Shown: piece by piece, positions 25,494-34,647 of the stretch
Numbering within the stretch: the first letter of the stretch is position 1
Layout of the letters: each line of letters starts with the position of its first letter
NCBI RefSeq assembly: GCF_002252475.1
Contig: NZ_NNRK01000033.1
Span: 124,001 to 188,000 of the forward strand
Reading direction: 5' to 3'
DNA from: Brucella rhizosphaerae
GTDB lineage: Bacteria > Pseudomonadota > Alphaproteobacteria > Rhizobiales > Rhizobiaceae
Length of the DNA stretch: 64,000 nucleotides
Program-made: the position numbers and the translations under genes
Notes under the pieces: generated by a model
Seen by the model: only the letters and a program-made list of their open reading frames with translations
Database searches by the model: none
What the model was told of the DNA's origin: nothing

Positions 25494-26963
25494 ATGCAGC
25501 GCAATTGGCGGAAACCAGCCATCGGTCTTGGCTTGCTTGCTGTCGCCTTGATTTCAGGCTGTCAGTCGATCAATTCGAGTAAGGATCTTGGCCTTCAGCC
25601 ATCCTCGAATCCGGTAACGGTGGAAAACGTCACACGTAACGACCGTCTGGCGCAGATCGGCGCGCAGCAACATCCGCGTATCCTTGCCACCTATGGCGGC
25701 GAGTACAAGGATCAGAAACTCGAGCGTATGGTTGCCAAGATCGTGGGTAATCTTACGACTGTTTCCGACAAGCCCGATCAGACCTATCGCATCACTATTC
25801 TCGATAGTCCCAATATCAATGCTTTCGCATTGCCCGGCGGTTTTCTCTATGTAACGCGCGGTTTGCTGGCGCTTGCCAACGATTCCTCGGAAGTTGCAGC
25901 CGTCATTGCCCACGAAATGGGCCACGTCGTCGCCAATCACGGTATTCTGCGCCAGGAGAAGGAAGCCGAGACAGCGATTGCCGGACGTGTAGCCACGGAA
26001 GTTCTGCATAACGAGAGCGCAAGCCGTGAAGCAACCATTCGCGGCAAGCTGCGTCTTGCACAGTTCTCTCGCAATCAGGAACTGCAGGCTGACGCTATTG
26101 GCATCAAGATGATTGGTGAAGCGGGTTACGACCCGTTCGCCTCTGCGCGTTTCCTGCAATCGATGGAAGCCTATACAGATTTCCGGTCGGTCTCCGGCGC
26201 AACAGATGCAAGCCTCGACTTCCTCGCAAGCCACCCTGCCACCCCACAGCGCATTCAGCTTGCGCTCGGACATGCACGCCGCATTGGCGCACCAGGTGTC
26301 GGCACCACAGACCGAGATTCCTTCCTCAACGGCATTGATGGCCTGCTTTATGGCGATTCACCCAATGAAGGCTATGTCCGCGAGCAGACCTTCATTCATC
26401 CGAAACTCGGCGTAACCTTTACCGCCCCGGAAGGCTTCACGATCGATAATTCGGCCAATGCCGTTATGGCAAGCGGTCCGGGTGAAGTCGCGATCCGCTT
26501 TGACGGTGCTTCACTGCCTTCTGGCTCAAGCCTCACCGATTATATCAAGTCGGGCTGGGTAACAGGTCTTGATGAAAGCTCAATCCGTCCGATCACCATC
26601 AATGGCCTCCCCGCTGCCACAGCGCGGGCAAGTGCGGACCGCTGGCAGTTCGACATTGTAGTTATCGGCGCAAACAACAAGGTTTATCGCTTCCTCACCG
26701 CAGCGCCTAAGAACAGCAATACCTTGCTGCCCGCGTCGCAGACCGTCACCCAGTCGTTCCGTCTGCTATCTCCTGCTGAACGAGACGCAATCAAGCCATT
26801 GCGCATTCGGGTCGTTACTGTGAAGCCGGGCGACACAATGGCAAGCCTTTCCGCCCGCATGCAAGGTACGACGCGCAAGCTTGAATTGTTCCGCCTGCTC
26901 AATGCGATGTCTGCCGGCGCGACAGTGTCGGTCGGTGATCGGGTAAAATTGATTAGCGAATAA
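25494..26963 (+). CDS. M48 family zinc metalloprotease, lipoprotein with LysM-like end
   Basis: A 489-residue protein. The signal ends with a lipobox (LGLLAVALISGCQS), pointing to a periplasm-facing lipoprotein. The zinc motif HEMGH is at about 140-144, with the third ligand in NQELQADAIG near 196: the M48 (BepA/LoiP-like) quality-control protease layout. A C-terminal segment IRVVTVKPGDTMASLSARMQ resembles a LysM domain that could bind peptidoglycan. The ATG at 25494 gives a standard lipoprotein signal; the in-frame GTG at 25458 adds 12 residues. Probably acts on outer-membrane assembly. Confidence 0.9.
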   Translation: MQRNWRKPAIGLGLLAVALISGCQSINSSKDLGLQPSSNPVTVENVTRNDRLAQIGAQQHPRILATYGGEYKDQKLERMVAKIVGNLTTVSDKPDQTYRITILDSPNINAFALPGGFLYVTRGLLALANDSSEVAAVIAHEMGHVVANHGILRQEKEAETAIAGRVATEVLHNESASREATIRGKLRLAQFSRNQELQADAIGIKMIGEAGYDPFASARFLQSMEAYTDFRSVSGATDASLDFLASHPATPQRIQLALGHARRIGAPGVGTTDRDSFLNGIDGLLYGDSPNEGYVREQTFIHPKLGVTFTAPEGFTIDNSANAVMASGPGEVAIRFDGASLPSGSSLTDYIKSGWVTGLDESSIRPITINGLPAATARASADRWQFDIVVIGANNKVYRFLTAAPKNSNTLLPASQTVTQSFRLLSPAERDAIKPLRIRVVTVKPGDTMASLSARMQGTTRKLELFRLLNAMSAGATVSVGDRVKLISE

Positions 26964-26983
26964 GGATTGCCCCGGAAGTGCAA

Positions 26984-27673
26984 ATGGAAATCCGTATCAA
27001 TTCACTGCTTGCCGGAAAGATCGCTCCATTGGGAGAACGACAGGCACCGAGCGGCATTGATAAGAAGCCGGTTTCCGGTCCTGTAAGACTTCTTCGTGAC
27101 GGTCTCGAATGCGATGAGCAAGGCGACAGGAAAGTACACGGCGGCCCTGAAAAGGCCGTCCATCATTATCCGCACGACCATTATGCGGATTGGCGTCAGG
27201 ACGTAGGCGACAATCCACGCCTTGCTGCAACTGGCGCCTTTGGTGAGAATATTTCAACCACCGGGCTGACCGAGCACAATGTCGCAGTCGGCGACCGCTT
27301 CCGTATTGGCACAGCGCTGGTGGAGGTGTCGCAGGGTCGACAGCCCTGCTGGAAGCTGAATGCACGTTTCGATGTGTCGGATATGGCTATGCGTGTGCAA
27401 AAGACCGGACGCACCGGCTGGTATTATCGTGTTCTGGAAGAAGGTGTCGTCGCTGAAAACGAGACGATGCAGCTCATCGAACGGCTTTCGCCTGAATGGA
27501 CGCTGCATCGGGTATGGCATCTGCTCTACGTCGATATGCTCAACTATGATCAGCTTGCTGAGATGGCTCAGATTCCACACCTTGCAGACGGCTGGAAGCG
27601 TTACGCCGTCCGCCGTCTCGAAAATCGCAAAGTTGAAGACTGGTCGCCGCGGCTTGAAGGCAGCAAAGACTAG
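26984..27673 (+). CDS. MOSC domain protein, YiiM-like
   Basis: A 229-residue protein of the MOSC (molybdenum cofactor sulfurase C-terminal) family. RKVHGGPEKAVHHYPHDHY and GAFGENISTTGLTE are MOSC hallmarks; the conserved cysteine lies in QGRQPCWKLNARF. YiiM-type members act with molybdenum cofactor in detoxification of N-hydroxylated bases. The C-terminal 3-alpha domain follows from about residue 165. The ATG at 26984 is better spaced from GGAAG than the GTG at 26978. It ends 2 bp from the convergent rpoH2. Confidence 0.9.
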   Translation: MEIRINSLLAGKIAPLGERQAPSGIDKKPVSGPVRLLRDGLECDEQGDRKVHGGPEKAVHHYPHDHYADWRQDVGDNPRLAATGAFGENISTTGLTEHNVAVGDRFRIGTALVEVSQGRQPCWKLNARFDVSDMAMRVQKTGRTGWYYRVLEEGVVAENETMQLIERLSPEWTLHRVWHLLYVDMLNYDQLAEMAQIPHLADGWKRYAVRRLENRKVEDWSPRLEGSKD

Positions 27674-27675
27674 TC

Positions 27676-28614
27676 TTAAGCCTGATAGGCGGCCATTTCA
27701 TGCTGGTCCAGCAGGGCAAGCTTGAGCTTTTCCATAGCCCGGCTCTCAATTTGCCTGACCCGCTCTTTTGAAATACCGAGCTTTTCGCCCAGCGCTTCAA
27801 GCGTCACCCCATCATCGTCAAGTCGGCGCTCACGAATGATGTGCAATTCACGCTCGTTCAGCGCATGAAGAGCGGTATGAAGCCAGCTCACCCGCCGTTC
27901 CATATCGATGGTGCTTTCCACCACCTCATCCTGCAATGGATGATCATCAACGAGAAAATCCATACGGCTCGAAGCACCGGATTCATCGCCGTTGACCGAA
28001 GCCGAAAGCGAGCTGTCAGAGCCTGAAAGCCTGCTGTCCATAAACTCGACATCACTTGCAGAAACACCAAGCTGAGTGGATATCTGGCTATAGATTTCTG
28101 CTTTGCTCATCGTCTCATCTTCCTGCGCGAGCTTTGAGCGCAAGCGACGAAGATTAAAGAACAGCGACTTTTGAGCGGAGCTTGTACCGCCTCGGACAAT
28201 AGACCAGTTGCGCAGGATGTAATCCTGCATCGAAGCGCGGATCCACCATGAAGCATAGGTTGAAAAGCGCACATCCCGTTCAGGGTCAAAACGTGCGGCC
28301 GCTTCAAGCAGCCCCACATAGCCTTCCTGAATAAGATCACTCATCGGCAGCTTGAACTTGCGGAAACGTCCGGCCATTGAAATCACCAGTCGCATATGTG
28401 ACGCGGTGATACGATGAAGGGCTTCCTGATCCTTGTTTTCTTTCCAGCGAATGGCGAGTGCACGTTCTTCTTCGCGCTCAAGATAAGGCGCGGCCATCGC
28501 ATTACGGATCATCGCCTGAGGAGAAGAGGAAGCAGCTGGCGGCATGTTGCGCGCCACCATTGGCAAACGAATTGCTGGAACTGGGGAGGAACTGCTCGTG
28601 GATGACGTCTTCAT
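27676..28614 (-). CDS. rpoH2: RNA polymerase sigma-32 factor, RpoH2 type
   Basis: A 312-residue heat-shock/stress sigma factor. Region 2 (DLIQEGYVGLLEAAARFDPE, then RFSTYASWWIRASMQDYILR) and the RpoH box (QKSLFFNLRRLR) are clear; region 4 carries TLEALGEKLGISKERVRQIE. A long Ser/Pro/Ala-rich N terminus is unlike RpoH1. The start at 28614 follows AGGAGAACCAG; longer frames to 28773 lack a site. An EcfG-type promoter lies 190 bp upstream, consistent with the RpoH2 paralogue controlled by the general stress response. Confidence 0.92.
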   Translation of the reverse strand: MKTSSTSSSSPVPAIRLPMVARNMPPAASSSPQAMIRNAMAAPYLEREEERALAIRWKENKDQEALHRITASHMRLVISMAGRFRKFKLPMSDLIQEGYVGLLEAAARFDPERDVRFSTYASWWIRASMQDYILRNWSIVRGGTSSAQKSLFFNLRRLRSKLAQEDETMSKAEIYSQISTQLGVSASDVEFMDSRLSGSDSSLSASVNGDESGASSRMDFLVDDHPLQDEVVESTIDMERRVSWLHTALHALNERELHIIRERRLDDDGVTLEALGEKLGISKERVRQIESRAMEKLKLALLDQHEMAAYQA

Positions 28615-28801
28615 CTGGTTCTCCTGTTCTGACTGCGAGGCTTTCAAAAAATTGGAAGCGCAAGACAAAAGATATTCCAGCTCTGCGAAGAACAATTGAA
28701 TGAACGTCTCGTATTCGTTCAAAATGCCTTTTACAGACCTGCTCTGAGGCCAGACTGATACGCCGCAAAACAAACCCGTTTACGAACTGGTGCTGCTTAA
28801 C

Positions 28802-28826
28802 AACGCGGCAAGAACCTTACGGTTCC
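28802..28826 (-). promoter_or_regulatory. EcfG-type general stress promoter of rpoH2
   Basis: On the minus strand GGAAC, 16 bases, CGTT: GGAACCGTAAGGTTCTTGCC then GCGTT. This fits the alphaproteobacterial EcfG consensus GGAAC-N16/17-CGTT exactly. In related rhizobia rpoH2 is known to be controlled by the general stress sigma factor. Confidence 0.8.
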
Positions 28827-28872
28827 ATTTGTGCACTATAAATCTTTGAGATTGCAGGAAAATAGAGAATCT

Positions 28873-28935
28873 AAGCCAAAACTGCGCAGCTGTTTTGCGT
28901 GGGATAATGCATCCAGACAAAAAAATAGAGCAGTT
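28873..28935 (+). repeat. Type B palindromic repeat
   Basis: CTAAGCCAAAACTGCGCAGC, TGTTTTGCGTGGGATAATGC, ATCC: shares TTTTGCGTGGGATAATGC with the copy at 7889. Confidence 0.6.
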
Positions 28936-29036
28936 CTGACGATTTTGCTTAAGCCAGAACTGTTCGCGAGAAGACACGGCCTGAAAATTTGACGTTTTAG
29001 AAAAGCACAACTTTGTGATTGCTAAACCAGATAAAT

Positions 29037-29063
29037 AAAAAGCCCGGCTGAGCCGGGCTTTTT
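29037..29063. terminator. Terminator of carD
   Basis: Twelve-base perfect arms AAAAAGCCCGGC / GCCGGGCTTTTT with loop TGA, 20 bp past the carD stop. Confidence 0.9.
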
Positions 29064-29084
29064 AGAGAACAATGCGAGCGTTTA

Positions 29085-29675
29085 TTACGCGGCTTCGACT
29101 TCATCGCCGTCAACATCGCTTTCAGCTTCAGCTTCGGCTTCAGCCTTGGTGCGCTTCGGGCTCTTAGCGAGATTTGCCTCGATAAGACGAACAGCTTCTG
29201 TATCGGAAAGCTTGTTCACTGCTGCAATTTCACGCGCCATACGATCAAGCGCTGCTTCATAAAGCTGGCGCTCGGAATACGACTGCTCAGGCTGGTTTTC
29301 AGCACGATGCAGATCGCGAACAACTTCAGAGATCATGATCAAGTCGCCGGAATTGATCTTTGCATCATATTCCTGCGCGCGGCGCGACCACATGGTGCGC
29401 TTCACGCGTGCGCGGCCCTGTACGACCTTCAATGCACGTTCGACATAATCGGTTTCCGACAGCTTGCGCATACCGATGGTAACAGCCTTGGCGACTGGTA
29501 CCTTCAGGCGCATCTTGTCTTTTTCAAAGTCGATAACAAAAAGCTCAAGCTTATGGCCGGCTACTTCCTGGTCTTCGATCGCTACGATCTGGCCAACGCC
29601 GTGAGCTGGATATACAATCGATTCACCGATCTTGAAACCCTGACGAGCCGGAGTCTTCTTCTGCTGGGATGACAT
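29085..29675 (-). CDS. carD: CarD family transcription regulator
   Basis: A 196-residue CarD/CdnL-type protein that binds RNA polymerase beta and stabilises promoter open complexes. Its N-terminal RID (FKIGESIVYPAHGVGQIVAI…LFVIDFEKDKMRLKVPVAK) is followed by the helical DNA-binding part (RRAQEYDAKINSGDLIMISE…DRMAREIAAV). The C terminus is a low-complexity Lys/Ala/Glu tail ending DVDGDEVEAA. Start at 29675 (MSSQQKKTPAR), because family similarity begins there; 29708 is possible. It neighbours fdxA, an arrangement common in the group. Confidence 0.93.
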   Translation of the reverse strand: MSSQQKKTPARQGFKIGESIVYPAHGVGQIVAIEDQEVAGHKLELFVIDFEKDKMRLKVPVAKAVTIGMRKLSETDYVERALKVVQGRARVKRTMWSRRAQEYDAKINSGDLIMISEVVRDLHRAENQPEQSYSERQLYEAALDRMAREIAAVNKLSDTEAVRLIEANLAKSPKRTKAEAEAEAESDVDGDEVEAA

Positions 29676-30078
29676 ACGCTTCAATACTCCCTGTTGTGCC
29701 CGGCGCAACTCACCGGTTTACACATGATTTCGACCGCACCTCTTGGGAGAGATACGGAAGTCGTTGCGGTTTTGAACTGAAAGCGCTTCTCAGGCACAAA
29801 TTTATATACCGGGAAGGTTGGGTGGGGACCGAGTGCTGAAATCGCAATAATCCGTCCCGGTGCCAATACAGCCCAGTAAAAAAATATAGCCCTTTCAGAG
29901 ATTAACGCGTTTGCGCCACGAGTTGACGTCCAGCCACCGAAATTATCTGTGCAACTTAACACAATTTTGCGCAAGAATCAACAAATTGCCAAACACGCTG
30001 GTTCTGGCAACTTTCAACGCCCATAAAATAGGCTGTAATCACTTAATCATGCAGACAGAATCGCCTGCATGACGGGTG
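29676..30078. other. Gap between carD and fdxA
   Basis: About 400 bp, AT-rich, on the upstream side of carD. At 30048-30071 CATGCAG and CTGCATG form a small stem downstream of fdxA. An open minus-strand frame at 29681-29974 lacks coding character. No gene supported. Confidence 0.4.
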
Positions 30079-30089
30079 TTAATCACCCG
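30073..30089 (-). terminator. Hairpin overlapping the fdxA stop codon
   Basis: CGGGTG, TTAAT, CACCCG; together with the CATGCAG/CTGCATG stem just beyond, it probably marks the fdxA transcript end. There is no strong T-run. Confidence 0.4.
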
Positions 30090-30417
30090 ACCCCGGTTCT
30101 GCCGAGAAGAACTGCTCAAGCTTACCCGTTACGCCATCCATTTCCTTGGCTTCCGGAAGCTCGTCCTTCTTGGCGGTCAGGTTTGGCCACTTCGCCGCAT
30201 ATTCTGCGTTCAGCACAAGCCACTTGTCGAGACCCGGCTCGGTATCCGGGCTGATGGCTTCCGCCGGGCATTCAGGCTCACAGACGCCGCAATCAATGCA
30301 CTCATCCGGATTGATGACGAGCATGTTCTCGCCTTCATAGAAACAGTCGACCGGACAAACCTCGACGCAGTCCGTATATTTGCAACGAATGCAATTATCG
30401 GTCACGACATAAGTCAT
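30079..30417 (-). CDS. fdxA: 7Fe ferredoxin FdxA
   Basis: A 112-residue ferredoxin carrying one [3Fe-4S] and one [4Fe-4S] cluster. The N-terminal cluster motifs are [20 protein letters not shown] and [16 protein letters not shown]; the C-terminal extension ([20 protein letters not shown]) is typical of the Azotobacter FdI/FdxA type. It is an electron carrier in the cytosol. Start at 30417, after AGGAGTTGGACA. It lies between carD and the S4/helicase genes on the same strand but with its own leader. Confidence 0.96.
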   Translation of the reverse strand: MTYVVTDNCIRCKYTDCVEVCPVDCFYEGENMLVINPDECIDCGVCEPECPAEAISPDTEPGLDKWLVLNAEYAAKWPNLTAKKDELPEAKEMDGVTGKLEQFFSAEPGSGD

Positions 30418-30778
30418 TGTCCAACTCCTGTTGCCTCCCTTCATGATGAAGAGATGGCTTATCTATCCTGAACTGGCTGTTTGAACATCCAGACCGAACA
30501 TCTGAATGGCTTCGCCCCGATCCCGACATATGTGTCACAACATATGGTGTCACGGCTTGTGGCTTGCGAGTCCAGCTCATGCCCTTGCAATAGCCAACGG
30601 TGAGGTAACGACTTTATCCGCCTATGACAAGGGCCCAAACGCCGCAATATCAATATGTCACGAACATCTGAAACGACGTTCCATTTATGCCACCAATCAC
30701 GAAAAGAGCTTTTAATTTAAAGCTCTGAAACGCAATTTCTGTCGCGCTTCTGAACCGAACTGCGGCATCGCGTCCGCA
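30418..30778. other. Gap between fdxA and the S4-domain gene
   Basis: About 360 bp. It holds the fdxA leader and, at 30705-30726, the terminator of the helicase/S4 operon. No gene supported in between. Confidence 0.45.
30705..30726 (-). terminator. Terminator of the S4/helicase operon
   Basis: AGAGCTTT and AAAGCTCT arms around TAATTT; on the minus strand TTTTCG follows. Confidence 0.7.
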
Positions 30779-31165
30779 TCAGCTACCGCGTAACCGGTCT
30801 GTTTCGCGACGTTCTTTCTTGGTTGGACGGCCCGCACCGCTTTCACGCCGAGGCTGCAACGCTTCGGTGGTTTTGGTTTCCGGGGTAGGTTGTGGCGTCA
30901 AATCTTCATAGAGAAGCTGGGCTTCGGGCGCGGGACCGCGCCGCTCTCCGCCGTCCAACACCTTGTAGATCACAATGTGTCGATCAAGCGTGATGGTCAG
31001 GACGTCGCCAATTTTCACCGGATGCGAAGCCTGCTCGATCTTGTCGCGATTAACACGAACTTTGCCGCCGACGGCGAGTTTCGCCGCCAGCGATCTTGAT
31101 TTGACCACGCGTGCAAAGAACAGCCACTTGTCGATACGCTGTCTTGCAGTTGCTTCGGTCGGCAT
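30779..31165 (-). CDS. S4-domain RNA-binding protein (Hsp15-like)
   Basis: A 128-residue basic protein. The S4 domain RQRIDKWLFFARVVKSRSLA, AAKLAVGGKVRVNRDK and the strand DVLTITLDRHIVIYKVLDGG occupy residues 8-75; this resembles Hsp15, which binds free 50S subunits carrying nascent chains. A proline/arginine-rich disordered tail follows (QPRRESGAGRPTKKERRETD). It starts 1 bp after the helicase stop, so the two are co-translated; both probably work on RNA or ribosomes. Confidence 0.9.
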   Translation of the reverse strand: MPTEATARQRIDKWLFFARVVKSRSLAAKLAVGGKVRVNRDKIEQASHPVKIGDVLTITLDRHIVIYKVLDGGERRGPAPEAQLLYEDLTPQPTPETKTTEALQPRRESGAGRPTKKERRETDRLRGS

Positions 31166-31166
31166 C

Positions 31167-34100
31167 TTACTTCTTCATCTGCTCCTTAAGAGCGAGAAGC
31201 TTGGCAAAAGGCGAATCGGGATCGACGCGTACAGGACGTTCCTGTTCGAACCGCTTGTTGCCCTGCTGGCTTGCATTGTCGCGCTTGGGCTGCCGATTAC
31301 GGTCACCATCACGCGGCTTACCCTTAAAGCCTTCACGCTTGTTCTGACCTTGGTTCTGGCCCGGGGTTTGACCCTGATTCTGGCCAGCACCGTCATGATT
31401 GCGACGATTCTTATCAAACCGCTTGCCGCCGCCACGATTGTCACGCGTGTTCTGTGCTTCTCCGCCTTCTGAACCGCCTTCGGACTTGTGAGCCTCATTA
31501 CCCTGACCACCCTGCTGAGGGCGATTGTGGCGCTGACGGTTCTGATCCTGATTGCGACTACGGCCTTCAAAACGGCCCTGACGCCAAAGAAGAACAGGTT
31601 TCGGCTCTTCAGCCGGAGCCTCACTTAGTTCTGCAACAGAATTAGCTTCAGCAGCAGGTTTGGCTTCTTCAACAGTCTCGGCAACAACGGCCTCAACTGG
31701 TGCAGGCACAGGTTCGGCTGCCGGAACAGCAGGCTTTTCGCCTTCGTTTGCGACTGCAACAGGTGCGGCTGCCTTGAATACCGTATCCTTGACAACAACT
31801 TCCGCTGCAAATGCATCAAGTTCGGCAAGCTTTGCTGCTACATTTGCCGCGTCGACGGCTTCATGGCGATAACCGAGGCTCTTGAGGATTTCTTCCATAT
31901 CCTCGCCAGTCGCGCCCAGAATGGACATCATGGCAGGAGTTACGATGAAACGGCCCCCATCATAGGCACCTTCCGGACGAACGCCCGAACCCGGACGCCA
32001 GGCAAGTGCCGGGCGAATAAGGTCAGCAAGGCGTTCCAGAATATCGATACGCACAGCACGACGGCCGAGCACGCGATAACCGCCCAGACGATAGAACATC
32101 GGATCAAAAGTCGGATCGACGACCACCGAAGTACGACCAGCGGCCAGCACATTGACCACATCGCCATAACCAGCGCGTTCACGGCCATCATTCTTCAATG
32201 CCCACAGCAGCGTGATGAGACCCGCCGGAGCAGGTTTCAGCAGCATTGGCATGAAAACGTGATAGGCACCGAAACGCACGCCGAGACGACGGAGTGCTGC
32301 ACGCGAATCCTGATCAAGACCACGTACTTCTTCGGCCACTTCGCGGCGCTGAAGAATACCGAGACCTTCGACGATCTGGAAAGCCAGACCGCGTGTCATA
32401 CCGGTCAGGGCATCGGCAGCACTGAGATCGGTCAACGGTTTCAATATGGTTTCAATATGGTGCGCGACAAAACGTTCGATGCGGGCAGCAACCTTGTCGC
32501 GTGCTGGTCCGGTCAATTGTTCGTCAGCCAAAATGATCGCGCGCGGCTTCAACACATCGTCGCCAGCGACGAGCGTTGCAACGGTCGCACCGACCCAGCG
32601 CATTACACCGTCCGACCCAAGAGCAAAGTCGCCATTGGGTGCCGCAGCAAACCGCTCCGCACGACGTTCGAACTCGGCGGCAAGCGCCTTTTGTGCAGCC
32701 GTCTTCACAGCCTTCGCGTCCGGCCCTTCAGCCTGAACGTCGGCAGTGAACCGGAATCCTTCTAGTTGCCCAACATTGTGGCCCTCGACAATTACGTCAC
32801 CGGCCGGGCTGATTTCTGCTTCTAGCATGGCATTCTCTCTCAGGCGCCTCATAAGCACGCTTGTCCTGCGGTCTACAAAGCGTTTCGTCAACCTTTCATG
32901 CAGCGCATCGGACAGTCTGTCCTCAATTTCGCGCGTCTTTTCCTGCCAGTGTGTCGGATCGGCAAGCCATCCCGGCCTGTGCGACACAAAAGTCCAGGTA
33001 CGGATTTGCGCTACGCGATGCGACAGAGTGTCGATTTCCCCCTCTGTACTGTCTGCGCGGCGCACTTGTTCGCTCATATAATCTTCATCAACGCTCCCTC
33101 GGCGGACCAGATCCTGATAAATGGTTCCAATGATATCGGCATGTTGAGCCGGCGCAATCTTACGATAATCGGGGAGCGCACAGGTATCCCACAAAAGTTC
33201 GATCCGCGCAGGCGTCGTTGCAAGCCGCACAATGTCTTCGTCTTTCGACAAATATTCAAGCGCCTGTTGATCAACAGCAGGCAGTGCTTTGGTAAGCCCT
33301 TCAATAGGCGTTGGTGTTTCCAGAGAATAACGTAAGGCACCGAGCGACGAGAAGTCGAAACGGCCCGTTCGCCACTGCAGTACTTTGACCGGGTCAAACG
33401 CATGCGCTTCAACCCGTTCCACAAGCTCATCGTCCATTGGCTGTACCTGGCCCGTCACGCCAAAAGTACCGTCACGCAAGTGACGCCCAGCACGACCTGC
33501 GACCTGACCAACCTCGGCTGGCGTCAGATCGCGGAACTGATAGCCATCAAACTTTCGGTTCTGTGCAAAAGCCACATGATCGACATCAAGATTGAGCCCC
33601 ATGCCAATGGCATCGGTTGCGACCAGAAAATCGACATCGCCCGACTGATAAAGTTCAACCTGAGCGTTGCGGGTGCGTGGGCTGAGTGCCCCCATCACCA
33701 CGGCAGCACCGCCACGCTGGCGTCGGATCAGTTCTGCAATCGCATAAACTTCGTCGGCGGAGAAAGCCACGATAGCCGAGCGATTCGGCAGACGAATGAT
33801 TTTCTTGGCGCCCGCGTAGGAAAGATGAGACAGACGCGGTCGTGTCACCACGGTGATGCCGCGCAAAAGCTTTTCAAGAATACCGCGCATGGTGCCTGCA
33901 CCAAGCAGTAAGGTTTCCTGTCGCCCACGCAGATGCAGAATACGGTCAGTAAAGATGTGACCACGTTCCAGATCGCCCGCGAGCTGCACTTCATCGATAG
34001 CCACAAACGGCATATCTGTCCGGCGTGGCATGGCTTCAACGGTGCAAACTGAATAACGCGAGCCGGGAGGTGTGATTTTTTCCTCGCCGGTTATCAGCGA

Positions 34101-34307
34101 GACATTGGCAGCTCCGACCTTCTCGACAACACGATTGTAAACCTCGCGCGCAAGCAAGCGCAGCGGAAGGCCTATCATGCCACTGCCATGCGACAACATC
34201 CGCTCAATAGCGAGATGTGTCTTGCCGGTATTTGTTGGCCCCAGCACCGCAGTAACACCGCGGCCGCTCAGGCTTAGCGGCAGATCATGGGCAGGGAGAT
34301 GGTTCAT
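31167..34307 (-). CDS. SUV3-like RNA helicase with disordered C-terminal tail
   Basis: A 1046-residue superfamily 2 helicase. Motif I GPTNTGKTHLAIERM (residues 21-35), motif II VAIDEVQ near 99, motif VI-like QVAGRAGRHLRDG near 275; these match the mitochondrial SUV3/alphaproteobacterial helicase family (described in Brucella relatives as a regulator of translation). After about residue 860 comes an Ala/Glu/Pro-rich stretch, then a long Asn/Gln/Arg/Gly tail (RSRNQDQNRQRHNRPQQG…), typical of RNA-binding low-complexity regions, and a final basic helix FAKLLALKEQMKK. Start MNHLPAHDLPL at 34307. Confidence 0.9.
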   Translation of the reverse strand: MNHLPAHDLPLSLSGRGVTAVLGPTNTGKTHLAIERMLSHGSGMIGLPLRLLAREVYNRVVEKVGAANVSLITGEEKITPPGSRYSVCTVEAMPRRTDMPFVAIDEVQLAGDLERGHIFTDRILHLRGRQETLLLGAGTMRGILEKLLRGITVVTRPRLSHLSYAGAKKIIRLPNRSAIVAFSADEVYAIAELIRRQRGGAAVVMGALSPRTRNAQVELYQSGDVDFLVATDAIGMGLNLDVDHVAFAQNRKFDGYQFRDLTPAEVGQVAGRAGRHLRDGTFGVTGQVQPMDDELVERVEAHAFDPVKVLQWRTGRFDFSSLGALRYSLETPTPIEGLTKALPAVDQQALEYLSKDEDIVRLATTPARIELLWDTCALPDYRKIAPAQHADIIGTIYQDLVRRGSVDEDYMSEQVRRADSTEGEIDTLSHRVAQIRTWTFVSHRPGWLADPTHWQEKTREIEDRLSDALHERLTKRFVDRRTSVLMRRLRENAMLEAEISPAGDVIVEGHNVGQLEGFRFTADVQAEGPDAKAVKTAAQKALAAEFERRAERFAAAPNGDFALGSDGVMRWVGATVATLVAGDDVLKPRAIILADEQLTGPARDKVAARIERFVAHHIETILKPLTDLSAADALTGMTRGLAFQIVEGLGILQRREVAEEVRGLDQDSRAALRRLGVRFGAYHVFMPMLLKPAPAGLITLLWALKNDGRERAGYGDVVNVLAAGRTSVVVDPTFDPMFYRLGGYRVLGRRAVRIDILERLADLIRPALAWRPGSGVRPEGAYDGGRFIVTPAMMSILGATGEDMEEILKSLGYRHEAVDAANVAAKLAELDAFAAEVVVKDTVFKAAAPVAVANEGEKPAVPAAEPVPAPVEAVVAETVEEAKPAAEANSVAELSEAPAEEPKPVLLWRQGRFEGRSRNQDQNRQRHNRPQQGGQGNEAHKSEGGSEGGEAQNTRDNRGGGKRFDKNRRNHDGAGQNQGQTPGQNQGQNKREGFKGKPRDGDRNRQPKRDNASQQGNKRFEQERPVRVDPDSPFAKLLALKEQMKK

Positions 34308-34578
34308 GCCAATAATAATATTCCCGGAACAAATGCCATGCGATAGCACTATATGACTTGAGCTGAAAGCGCTCCTGTTAAGTTTCGTTCAGTGTTTAAG
34401 GGCCTTTATCACTCAGCAAAGCCTTCGCTGTTTTAGCCGGAACTATTCTCAAACGCACCCTGAAAAGAACAAAACGGCTTTCAAATGACAATCCACTTCA
34501 AAACACGGGATAGGGCGTCGGTTGTATGCCCTTTCGCATCTTAACAAATGCCCGTTTTTAACAAATGGAACGACTCCA

Positions 34579-34647
34579 GAACGAATCGGCGACGAATCGC
34601 TGCTTCTGCACTCTTCGCCTTTTGTTCACGGCAACATATGGTGGCAC
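34579..34647 (+). repeat. Direct repeat block, copy 1
   Basis: Starts with a 24-bp stretch identical to copy 2; the rest is about 60% similar, with TCTGCA, TTTTGTTC and ATATGGTGGCA in register. Confidence 0.7.

Larger units (their letters stand above)
28615..29035. other. Intergenic region upstream of rpoH2
   Basis: About 420 bp. It contains the rpoH2 5' untranslated region, the EcfG-like promoter at 28802-28826 and a type B repeat copy at 28873-28935. The rest is AT-rich. No gene supported. Confidence 0.5.

Noticed and set aside
29681-29974. 97-codon minus-strand ORF upstream of carD
   Set aside because: No ribosome site, no family pattern, lies in the carD leader.
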